From positions 992,001 to 1,056,000 of the forward strand of contig BCHU01000003.1 of assembly GCA_001599715.1 (NCBI GenBank): 64,000 nucleotides of DNA, in the 5' to 3' direction. A program made the translations under genes and the position numbers. This stretch comes from Phaeotremella fagi. Taxonomy: Eukaryota; Basidiomycota; Tremellomycetes; Tremellales; Phaeotremellaceae. The notes beneath the pieces were generated by a model. The model saw only the letters and a list, made by a program, of their open reading frames with translations, had not been told where the DNA came from and searched no databases. Positions 36,250 to 46,654 of the stretch are shown here, piece after piece. The first letter of the stretch is position 1, and every line of letters starts with the position of its first letter.

Positions 36250-36925
36250 TCATCGGATCTCATCAGATTTGACCGTCGTCGAAGATTTCTCAGGTAGGTT
36301 ATCCCTCCAAGTTTTGATGACATTCGACATGTAAACCTCCGGCGCTGCTTCGGGGAAAATCTTTAATCTTTCCAGTCTACGATCACGAAATGTGTTTTTA
36401 GGTAACATGCCTGAAACTGCTCGACGTATGATCTGTTGATTTTCGAGATCAGGACTAGTTTTCTTTTGAATAGAATAACTTACCTCCTCCGGCCTTCTTT
36501 CCCTCACTCGACTGATTGGAACCTCCTTCAAACCTCCCATGAATCCACTATAATGATAATATTTCTTATCCTCCGCTTTTTTACCCGTCAATCGTACATG
36601 CAAAGCCTCGGAGACAACAACATAATCACCAGCGTCGACTGTAGTGAAGATAATCATCAGCCACGATTTCTTGTCATCTTCTGAATCATTCTTCGAAAAA
36701 TCTATTACACACCTGCAGGATCGTATGTAGGTTTATGCTTCCCCATCAAAACCCATGCTATTCGACTTGCCAAATTACCAAGGACTCTATCTTGTGCTGA
36801 GGCATGATGCCAAACTCTTCCTAATGCCAGTGACGTCTGAACATAATGTCAATTTTCCAATCAATATGATCACCATCTTCTCTGATATCTGAACTTGAAC
36901 TTACTCTACCTTTCGTTGCTGACAT
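36250..36925 (-). CDS. MRPL23: Mitochondrial ribosomal protein uL13m (L13 family)
   Basis: This large-subunit ribosomal protein has the bacterial-type L13 sequence. Key runs are RVWHHASAQDRVLGNLASRI, AWVLMGKHKPTYDP, VDAGDYVVVSEALHVRLTGK, then KYYHYSGFMGGLKEVP and RPEEIIRRAVSGMLPKNTF, RRLERLKIFPEAAPEVYM. These are the L13 signature blocks. The bacterial-like spelling and lack of the eukaryotic cytosolic L13a insert point to the mitochondrial ribosome. Three introns are read. One, with donor GTAAGT after RPEE, is 51 nt long with no stop, so an unspliced transcript would carry 17 extra residues in frame. The start at 36923-36925 gives MSATKGRTSLALGRVW. About 170 residues. Confidence 0.92.
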
Positions 36926-37895
36926 TTTATATGTTATATGTTGTGATAAATTCTTATACTCACAGTTTATTCTGATATCAACATTTTCTTTGTTTGAGCC
37001 CCCCCTCATTGTCCAGAAATACTCTATTCCCGCAATTCTCCGTATACACCTTGGAGACTGCAACTCTCCCTCATGCACCGAATCGTGCGACCAGAAAGAA
37101 ATGTCGTTGACATCCCTCATTGCATGCATGCATGTATGCATCCCCGCTTACATCTAGGTCATCATCAAGTTCATAGTTCTCGTCTATGCCAAAATCATCT
37201 TAAACACTTCTCACGCCTGGAGTGAAATTATAGGTTGAATAAATGAAACAAATGAGGTGCAGGAAGAGAAGGAAAAGAGAAAACATCACTACGCGTTTGC
37301 AGTCTGTAGGCAGCACGCTACTCAGCAGGTTGATCACTTCATAAGAGGTAACTGGTTTGGAACGGAAATGTACACATAAATACAAGGAAAGTCAATTCAA
37401 CCATAATAGTAACCGTTCAAAAGATAACGACAGTCTCCAGGAGATTATCAATGCAATCTTGAGCTGAGTGATAAGGATTGAATCTCCTTTCTCTTTGCAA
37501 TATTTTGACAACAACAAGTCAAGATGGTAACAAGGATCTTGAAGAATGGACTGGTATTGGAGGAATGCAGATCATTGGCGTTGCCAAGGAACCTGCGGGA
37601 AAATAAGGAGATTTGGTTGAGCTTTCTCCCACTGATACTGGATTGGTGTTACTAAGCTGACGTTCTACAGTGTTAGGTCTCTGATACCTTTTATGATGAT
37701 TTGACGAACAGTGTAGCATTTAGGGCAGTAGGAAACCAAATGTTCGAAGAAGGACTCACATAAGTATTGTTAAAGGTGCCACACTATTTTAACCCCGCTG
37801 CGTCCATCAGTGAGATCTTTAAGTGACTTCGAAGGATATAGATCAATCGTTCATTTTTACTTTGTTCATCCTTGTTACAATTATATCAATCCATC
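36926..37895. promoter_or_regulatory. Long divergent intergenic region MRPL23 / SMD2
   Basis: These 970 bp contain no convincing gene. A near-perfect TGCA-rich tract lies about 37122-37141. A protein-like short frame on the + strand (about 37505-37606) ends GMQIIGVAKEPAGK but has no upstream start found. An ACGCGT box lies at 37291-37296. SMD2 begins at 37896. Confidence 0.45.
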
Positions 37896-38663
37896 ATGAG
37901 GTAAGTCATAATCTAGACAGAGTAGTAGATCTAGGTGGAAGTACGATGTGGACGGAAATTTCAAACGTAAAAGAATCTGAACTGACGAATGATCTCTCTT
38001 TTCATCATATCAACAAATCAATCAACATTAACCAATCTATCTTCGATTTCACGCTATCGTATCTAGTCAATACGCTCACATTCCCAAATCAGAACTAGAG
38101 GAGAGTCAAATCAGAGAACTTGAGGAATACGAAATATCTCAAGGACCTCTATCAGTCTTACAGCAATCCGTCAGAAATTCGAGTCAGGTATTGATCTCTC
38201 TACGAAACAACAAGAAGCTTTTAGGGCGGGTCAAGGCTTTCGATAGACATGCCAACATGGTTCTAGAGAATGTTAAAGAGGTGAGTGATTTCCTTGATTC
38301 TGGGTATTCCCAGTTTCTTGAGAGCAAGATTAATATTGGATGTTGTGCTGATATTGACCTTTCCCACCCACTCTACCTAATCCTATTCGATCTAATTGTA
38401 TATCAATCATAAATTACCTTCAATAGATGTGGGTTGAGACACCGAGAGGGAAGAATAAGAAACCAGTCAACAAAGACAGATTTATCTCGTAAGTCTAGAA
38501 CAGCCGATTTTGTTTGTTTAACGTCGAGCGATGTGCTGATTACTTTTTTATCGCAGAAAAATGTTCCTTCGTGGTGATTCTGTTATCTTGGGTAAGTCAG
38601 TTAGTTTACGGGTAGCTCGTTACTGAATATCATTCATACACAGTCTTGCGTAACGCCGCATAA
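37896..38663 (+). CDS. SMD2: Small nuclear ribonucleoprotein Sm D2
   Basis: SmD2 is one of the seven Sm core proteins of spliceosomal snRNPs. The first coding exon has only five bases (ATGAG) and is followed by a 166-nt intron. Splicing gives [20 protein letters not shown], matching the human/yeast PKSE start. The Sm fold begins [20 protein letters not shown], and the Sm1 motif reads [20 protein letters not shown] with LENVKEMW. After [17 protein letters not shown] the Sm2 motif is [20 protein letters not shown]. The product is about 120 residues, the usual length. Confidence 0.97.
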
Positions 38664-38904
38664 AACTATCATTCACTGGAAAGATCGGCTCATATACCCA
38701 GTTTCTTAAAAGAGGTTATCTACCATGATGTATAGTCGATTTAATGTTTTAAGTATCATTTGGAGAGGAACGAGGATACACAGATGGTTTTGCAAAACAT
38801 TATCCTGCCCTAAATTACTCTGGTATCATTGCATAAAATTGATATCAACAGCGTGTTGTCGCACACTTGGGTATAAACTTTTTAATAATCTCATCCCATT
38901 GAAT

Positions 38905-39504
38905 TCACGATAAGACTCCTTCACCCTTCCCTGAGTGAGATAGATTAACGATAGCATCGACGGCTTTCATATCTGTAGCCGCGTTAAGAACTGTGATCCG
39001 TTTGACATTTAAATGAACGTTGCAAGCTTACCAAGGGAGTTTCCGAGATTGATGTTGGTAAGAGCTTTAACAGAATTATCGTCTTTGACCATTCCAATGA
39101 TTTCGACATAAGTGTCTTCAATGTGCATGTCCTGGAGATGATAGTTCATGATTAGTGGGTGATAATAATTTGATGCAAACGCATGTGCAATAGAAAGTTT
39201 GGATTCAAACTAAAGATCGATACGTACCCGTGAAAGATGAACTCCAATCTAGTGATACATGTGATCAGTGACCAGCGGTGTCTACAGCTACAAAGAAGAC
39301 TCACTTGACCACCATCACTAGCTTCCACAGTTGCGGTGTCACCAACGATACTGATGACCTTGACCACTAATCTGACTGTTTGACCGACATGTTCTTTGAG
39401 ATATTTGGAGTTGACTCGAGCTGTGATTGGTGTTAATGTTGTTAGGATTAATGTGATTTACCAGCCTGACTGGTATACTTACGTTCTGGTCCTAGACGTG
39501 ACAT
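38905..39504 (-). CDS. RPA3: Replication protein A subunit 3 (RPA14)
   Basis: This is the small OB-fold subunit of the single-strand-DNA-binding complex RPA. Exon 1 is MSRLGP. The OB fold reads RVNSKYLKEHVGQTVRLVVK, then VISIVGDTATVEASDGGQ, IGVHLSRDMHIEDTYVEIIG and MVKDDNSVKALTNINLGNSL. The tail is DMKAVDAIVNLSHSGKGEGV with LS at the stop. The start and length (about 115 residues) suit the family. Four introns are present. The upstream region carries an ACGCGT (MCB) box, in line with cell-cycle control. Confidence 0.93.
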
Positions 39505-39741
39505 GATGAAGAAAAGAGGTTTGAGGAATGTAATATGCTCGTGAATAGATGAAAATGAAGATCTAATAATGTCCCCTTTGAACGCGTTGACTGGATTCAG
39601 CATCAGAATTCCAGGAACATAACAATATCACGTGACTAAAAAGTTGAAAAAGTTGAATTAAGTCGCTAGTACTTGAATCTCATCTCTAGCTCTCACCTAC
39701 AAGCTACTACCGTTCTTTCGACATCTTACTGTCTTTTAAAA
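39505..39741. promoter_or_regulatory. Divergent promoter RPA3 / LYAR with MCB and E-box
   Basis: In 237 bp between start codons there is an ACGCGT MluI box at 39582-39587, about 80 bp upstream of the RPA3 ATG, and a palindromic TCACGTGA at 39628-39635. In fungi MBF binds ACGCGT to drive S-phase genes, and RPA subunits are usual targets. Binding here is inferred. Confidence 0.65.
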
Positions 39742-41047
39742 ATGGTTTCTTTCCAGTAAGTATAGAGTCGTTTCCAGCATGAAAGTGACTGACAGTCATC
39801 TCCAGATGTGACGGATGTGCTGATACCGTTAAAAAACCTCAACTTGATAAACATAGACAGAGATGTTGGTCAAGTTTTACTTGCTTGGGTGAGTTTGGAT
39901 TGATTCTGGATATTCTTTTCAATGCTAATATCCATGTTTAGATTGCTCTACCACCTTCCAGAATCAGGAGTACAAGTAAGTTATCAATCTATCAGGCCTT
40001 CCTTCGCTAAACGTTATTATCAGAACTCACACTTCGTGCATTTCTGAGGCAGAGAAATATCAAGGAGCATTATACAAGGGTGCGAAAAAAGTAGGTGCAA
40101 CGAGGAATTTTATTTGGGTGAGATGGAGTCATCTAACACAACATCAGGGACAACCCACTATCCCACTTCCACCGACCGCTTCATCGTCTGCCTCTCCAGC
40201 CCCAACCCCAGCCGCAGCACCAGCAGCACCAGCTGCTGGACCAGGTATTCATCCTTCACGTTTAAATCAACTCCAACAATCTGAACCACCCGCCTACCAA
40301 ACACAAAACTCGTACGGATCAAGAGGTGGTCGCTTCGCACAACGCGGTCGTGGATTCAACGGACCACCTCAAGGAGGTGCCGCAGGCGGTTACACGAAAT
40401 ACTCTGCAACGGGTGAAAATCGAAACGCTCCTGAAGGTGGAATGAGGTCTTGGGGTTCAGCAGCTAATTCCGAAGTTGGTGAAGCTTCCACATCAAACTC
40501 AAAAGCTCCTTCACCAGCACCAGCACCTGTGATCAATTCATGGAACTCGACTCCAGTGACTAATTTCGAAGTGGGAAACAACGGTTATGAAGATGTTGGA
40601 AAGAAGAACAAGAATAAGAATAAAAAGAAGGGAGATAAGAAGGGTACGGGATCTAGGGCGAACACCAGAAATCCACCAAAGAGTGCAAACGGTGATGACG
40701 TTCCCATATCACAGCCAGAAGTCTCCGAAGCAACCAAAGAAACATCAACAGAAACCGAAAAATCTAGTAAAAAGCGTAAACTCGAGGCTTCAGCTGAACC
40801 TACTCCGGCTCCTGTTTCAGTTTCAGTCACTACCGATTCCACCGTCCCCTCTGAAAAAGTCATTAAAAGGTTACGCAAGAATCTCTCCAAATTATCAGAA
40901 AAATCAAAAAACGATACCGATTCTATATCCCTTTCTCAATGGCTGGTTTCTGCTGGTAAACATAAAGAAAACCCAGTTTCTGTCGACGAAGTTATCAAGG
41001 GATTGAAAGTCAGTTTGGTAGATGGTCAATGGAGATTGAGCGTATAG
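39742..41047 (+). CDS. LYAR-type zinc-finger nucleolar protein
   Basis: It belongs to the LYAR/C2HC zinc-finger family linked to ribosome biogenesis and RNA binding. A 14-nt first coding exon gives MVSFQ. The Zn-binding core follows as CDGCADTVKKPQLDKHRQRC and FTCLDCSTTF, then YKTHTSCISEAEKYQGALYK (LYAR signature). A long disordered middle is rich in Ala, Pro and Gly, with RGG-like runs (SRGGRFAQRGRGF). A Lys-rich stretch KKNKNKNKKKGDKKG near residue 250 suggests a nucleolar signal. The C-terminus has a helical Leu/Lys zone KVIKRLRKNLSKLSEKSKND and ends KVSLVDGQWRLSV. Total about 390 residues. Four introns lie near the 5' end. Confidence 0.88.
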
Positions 41048-41415
41048 ATTTCGAGTCCTTGAGTTGAATACCTTGATTCTGTACCCATATCATTATACCA
41101 TCTTGTTTTATGCAATTGTTTTCAGGTAAGATGCGGTTCGCTGATCTTTCCTACAGATCAATCAAGTTGAAAGATTACATGTACGTGTATAACATGTTAT
41201 GAAAAATAGCAAAGACCTGTGAGATGAGGTTTCGGTGCCGATTTGTACTACTCGAAACGAATGAAATGAAAGCCGAGCCAAAAATATGAATGGACACACA
41301 GACAGAAGACACATAAAATAAAGAAAGGGAATCAAAAGTTATTAGGTTATTTAAGAGAAAATGGGGAATATAATAAGAAACCGAGTAAGCCATGATTCTA
41401 TTTGATACTCAACAA
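41048..41415. other. Convergent 3' intergenic region LYAR / SSK1
   Basis: The 368 bp between convergent stop codons hold only AT-rich sequence and T/A runs. Nothing was recognised. Confidence 0.5.
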
Positions 41416-44400
41416 TCATGATGTCGATGATCGTTCTTTAGTCAAAGGAGACTCTTTATCTTCACTTATAGCAGGAAGGTCGTCCAGCGTAGAGGAAGGT
41501 TCAGTTGTGATTGGTTTGCCATCCGCATCGCCATCCGCTATTGCCATCGATGAAAGTTTATTGATCAGCAGATCTGATCTCGCAGCTTCCAGACCGGCGG
41601 CAGCTTCGTTAGGAACAATTGGAGGTGTAGCGACGCGAACGTTGATTTCTGGACCAGCTGGTCCACTATCCGCTCGAATTGGAAGTCTATTCGAAGGTTT
41701 CCTCTCGATTTTCAGTCGATCCGCTAGGGATTTGGCAGCCAGTTGAGGTCCAAGTTGGAATCCCCTCTTCGTTTCGCCATCTCTGACATCTGAGCCTTTC
41801 CATCGTCGCCAACCGTCAAAATCGATCAGAGCCTGTAGATTGAGTAAGTTTAAGATACTAGAGAATTCTCTTTCAACGTGAAAACTTACCTGCATACAAC
41901 CCCATTCGACAATCTTCCTTTCCAACCATTTCAACGATACAGGTTTCGTCAAAAAGTCGTTACATCCAGCGGCGAGAGCAGAAACACGATCACTTTGAAG
42001 GGATGAAGCTGTCAGAGCAACGATGATAACAGAAGATCGGAAAGGTGAAGCAGGAACGGGTGAATCGGATAATAATCGAGCTTGCTCTCCAACAGGTGTC
42101 GAAGGGAAAATTCCGATATTATTGTTCTTCTCCAATTTCCTAATCTCCTTCGTAGCTTCTATACCGTCCATTACGGGAAGTTGAATATCCATCTGTCATC
42201 AGCCAATTGTTTGAAATGTGATACTCACAAGAATCAAATGGAAACCTCCTGTTCTCCATTTTTCCACAGCCTCTAAACCGTCCTTGGCTGCTTGATGCTT
42301 TATCTTTTTCTTCCTCAAGAACATGCTCAAAATGTTTTGATTGATAGGATTATCTAAACGTTAGTTTATCATCAATTAAGAAAACTTACCTTCAACAATG
42401 AGCACGTTGATAGGAGGCACAACCACTTCTTCTTTAGCTGCCTTCTTCGTTGATTTAGCATTACTCAATTGAGGATCACCATTGGGATCCAGTGGCGATT
42501 TCTTGGATGGTTTGAGAGGAATAGCCAATTCCATACCTTCGTCAGGTTTAGGTGACGCTATGTTAGGAGATCCCAAAGGAGTTTGTCGCCTCGTAACAGT
42601 CGATGATCGATCGCGACCTTTAGCCAGAATGGGTTCAGCAGGAATTTGGACTGGTAGAGTCTTTCGTCGATTATTAGTCCTTGGAACAACAGGGAGATTG
42701 GAAGCCATCTTGGGGATTGAAATTTGGTCCTCATCGACCTTATCTGTCACGTTGGTTCTCAAGACTGAGCTACGTCGCGACGAGCCACCTGATCCTTCAT
42801 CGGTAGCCGCAGAAACACCTGAAGTTCGTCGACTGGATTGAGGAGATTTAGGAGAAGCGACAGTGGAAATTTCATCCACCGTCAAAGCTGTACTGGCTGA
42901 TGTGCGTCGACTAGATGGTTTACGACGAGCAGCCTCAGTGGGTGATTTGAACGATGTCCTTCGCATTCCTTCTCCTCTGGGGGGTTCGAAAAACATTCCA
43001 AACGGTCTCCCATCTGGTGATTGCATGACAACACCGGCAGCACCAGAGCCATTGTTCTTCGACTGACTGGAGAAGTATTCTGAAGCGGGAGTAGCAAGAA
43101 TATCACCTGGAGTAGGGAGAGACAGATGTAAACCAGCTTCAGTCCTAACTATCTGCGCTGCAGAGGGTGGATATTCGCCCAAGGGTGAACGTGGTTTCTG
43201 ATTTGTTGAAATTTCTGGAGCCAGAGAATCATCCTGTTCCTCAGCGACCGAATCGAAAAATCCTCCAGATGAAAATTCGTTACCGTTTGGTGTACGTGTT
43301 ACTGGGAAATATTCTCCAGCAGGAGATCTTGGACTGGTAGCTATAGGTGAAAAGAAAGGATCGACGACAGGTTGATGAACCGCAGTATGAAGAGTAGTCA
43401 AAAATCGTCGAGGTCCGACCGGTTTAGGTATAACCATGACATCTGGATGACCGAAAGTTCCCCAGCCACCTACAGTCGGAGAACCGAGGAATGTCGATAT
43501 CACATCTCGAACTTGATTATAATTTGCTAAACTCGTGAAGTGAATCAAAATCACGGATTTCCTGGCAGGAGCGATAGACGAGAGCTGTCGTACGTGAGGT
43601 GTTGACCTGGCTCTGTTCACCAGTGACGGTCGTTTACTGAGGCGAGGTTTGACCAAGATTGGAGATTCAGCTCGTAGTCGAAGCAACTCTTGTCGGAGGA
43701 CGTTCACATCGTCATCAATGATGACAAACTTATCGACGGCCCTGGGAGATGAATGAGAATCATTTTGGCCCCCAAGCGATACACTCGAAAGAGAAGTTGT
43801 CAAACCGTCGTCCGCGGCTTTCGTCGAGGATCCGTGGTATTCTTCGTCAATTGGAATGTGTGATATGTCCAAGCCCCAAGCACCAAGATAACTCGTCAAG
43901 TGTCGAGCAAAAACACTATGTAAACCAGCGTGTAGGGTGACTTTTCTGCCTCGAAGTGATTCAGCGAACTCTGATAATTCATCCAATGTCGGTTCTCGAG
44001 CGAGACGAACGCTTGTAAATGGTTGTCGCATAGCTTCTTCCTCAACGGAGAGATGATTTGGTTCAGCAATAGGGTGGCCACGTTGCAGTAAAACTGAAAC
44101 CTCATATGCGTGTCGTGGCATCCCAGAACTCATTGGTGACGAAGGTTGGATATCTGTTCGTAGAGTAGCGTTTTGATGTTGGAGAAGACGCCTAGTAAGC
44201 AATGAATCAAACTTGGGTTTTGCAGCATCCTGATCTTCATTGAGTTTGGTGAAAGGATTCAGCTCAGCTTTCGGTGTCGCTGCCAAAGAATCGGAAGGCT
44301 GATGAATGTTGTGGATGATTTCGAAAGAACACAGCAGCGGTCCTTCAAGTTGACCTATTGTTGGAGAGGGTATTCTACCTGGTGAGGTTTCTCGTTTGGT

Positions 44401-45874
44401 GGTATTTTTCCGGTAATCGCCAACATCAGCAGCAGTCATTGGATAAGGGACTCTGGGTGTCATCGAAGGTGATTGAGGGGTAATCTGTAGACCTAGTTCG
44501 ATTGTATCTCCCTTGTTGGCGACCAATAGAATTTGACGTATGATCTATTGGTAAGCAAAAATTAAATTTGGAACTTACATGACTGAGAGCGTATCCCAAA
44601 CCTTCACCATCTCCTTTCACACTGACATGTTTGATCCCCACGTCCCCATGGAAAAGCACGAAATCCACACCAAATTGAGCTGCTTGACCACCCAGTAGAT
44701 CCGCAACACTCTGCAAAAGTTCTCCAACATCGAAATCTTCGGTTGATCGACCAGCACAAGCTCCAGCCAATAAACCCTCTTCAGGCTTCTTATTTTGGAT
44801 TTCACAAAGTGCTTCAACGTTTGCTGACAAGTAATTCAACCCACGCATAGAAGTCAATAACGCTGATAAAGACGTTGTAGGCATTTGAACTGCACATCCA
44901 GAATATTGTTCCTTCGCGTTATCTAACAAATGAGGTGGTGAAAGATGTAAGAGGGTCTGGATAGCAGATTGTAATGAATCAGCGAGTTCCATTGATAGGG
45001 TTTGAAGTGGAGTAACTGGATTGGTGGATGTAGGAGAAGTAGGTGAAGATGAAGGGGTACCAAGAGAAGAGAATGATTGAGGTGGATGGGCAGAACCTAG
45101 AGGATCGAGTGCTGGAGACAAAGGATGTCGTAAATTTTTCAGTCTGTTGGGAAGAGGTGCTGAAAATGTTCTTGAAAATGTTGGAGGTACGGGATGCTCG
45201 AAATCGAAGGTTGTTTGATTGGTTCTACCTAGCGAGAATTCAGGATCTACAGGATGATCCTCTCCAGATAGAGGATCTGTCATGTGTCTTATAGCGAAAG
45301 GAGTCATTGTTGCTGATTTTCTTCGAGGTTCATTGATGGAACTAAGAGATGGGTGGTAATCATCGAATGAATTATGTCTACTACCTTCTTCTGATGAACT
45401 TGAACTTTGATTGAATGGATCTTCGGCGAATGAAGAAGTAGTGTCAAAAGGATCTGGTCGATCTCTGGCAGGCTGACTGTAATTAAAAGTAGGACCTGAT
45501 GAAGTCGATGCGACAGGTTGAGGCCATGCGAATAAAGGTTGAGAAGATGTTGATGAAGAAGAAGCTGATAACTATAGAGAGAAGAGATAAGTAAGTAAAA
45601 GTTACACTCAAAGGATCAGACGAATTGTAAAAAGTTTTCTACACACCGGGAAAGGAGGTTCGATTCCTACTGAATTTGATCTTATCAAATCATCATCTAA
45701 ACTTTCTCTCCCACCACTACTCGCTCCACCTGGCGAATCTGCCAATCCCCAACTTGACGGTACAGTGATGATAGCTGATTTAGGTGTAGCGATAAAAGGA
45801 GATCGTGGGTTGGGTGAATTACTTCTATCGACTTTTAAAGTCAAGGCCGGTGGAGGCGGTGTAGAGGTTGGCAT
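41416..45874 (-). CDS. SSK1: Ssk1-type response regulator
   Basis: Ssk1 relays the histidine-kinase phosphorelay to the Hog1 MAPKKK. The protein is about 1,380-1,400 residues. The N-terminal 250 residues are Ser/Pro-rich. Next comes a degenerate histidine-kinase-like region: a helical pair (TLSMELADSLQSAIQTLLHL, TSMRGLNYLSANVEALCE), then DFDVGELLQSVADLLGGQAA and VKGDGEGLGYALSH joined to IIRQILLVANKGD, an HATPase-like layout with no N-box Asn. A long disordered stretch follows. The REC domain is near the C-terminus: NVLIVEDNPINQNILSMFLR, LILMDIQLPVMDG with the phospho-acceptor Asp, VALTASSLQSD, and NDFLTKPVSLKWLERK. The end is acidic and Ser-rich. About five short introns (one of 34 nt) are present. 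The Met at 45872-45874 starts MPTSTPPPPALTLKVDRSN. Confidence 0.94.
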
Positions 45875-46654
45875 GAGATCGACGAGGTTGAAGGTTGAAG
45901 ATTTGAATCGAAGTGGTTGTTTTTAGATAACGATCATGAAAGCATAGATGATTGTAGAGATGGTTATCAAGTATAGTGATATGTGAAATGAAATAAGATA
46001 AGATGACGAGGGAGAGAAAGATTGTTTACGAAAGCAATGGATGGTAATCTTTCTCTAACCTAAGCGTGGAGTTAACCAAACCTGAACGGGTGCAGATTCC
46101 TATGATTCCAGTGAAGTCAAATTTTATGGCTGGNTTATTGAAATTTAAATTTATCCTTGGAAAATTCACCCAAAGGCGAACTGATCAGACTGAGATGATA
46201 AGATGAATCGCTGGGGAATGAAGTAAATGCTGTAAATACTAAAGATTGGGGTTGAGAGTAAGACAGATGTATGGTCGTTAAGCGTTGATGGACGTTTTCG
46301 TTAAAAGTGAAATTTACTACCACTACTGTACAATTGAAGCTTGATATCAACAACGATCAGCTCGAACACGAATAGACAGCTATGATGCCATGAAGGAAAC
46401 CCGTTGGAGTCAAGTAATTGCATCCTGCACGATCAATCCATTGCATAAGATTGAATAAATTCAGGTAAAAAACAGTAAATGATCATCGACATTGGACTCA
46501 ACCTATTTATAGTTCAATCAAAAAGAGTCAAATTTAGAAATCAATCACTGACATAATCAGAAAGCTCTTGCTACTCCTCAACCTATCCCGTACAATCTTG
46601 CATGATCAATTCGCCCAAATGGAAACATAATACATTAAAAGTCGTAAAAACTAT
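45875..46654. other. SSK1 promoter region and downstream flank; one ambiguous base
   Basis: The 780 bp hold the SSK1 upstream region and the 3' flank of the unknown gene at 46655. There is an N at 46134. No gene was recognised. Confidence 0.5.
46134..46134. other. Ambiguous base (N)
   Basis: A single N in the sequence (TGGNTT), the only ambiguity seen. It is intergenic and has no effect on any gene model. Confidence 0.95.

Noticed and set aside
42482..43066. Open frames on the + strand inside SSK1
   Set aside because: They lie antisense to a clear coding exon, have no splice or domain support and no recognisable homology.
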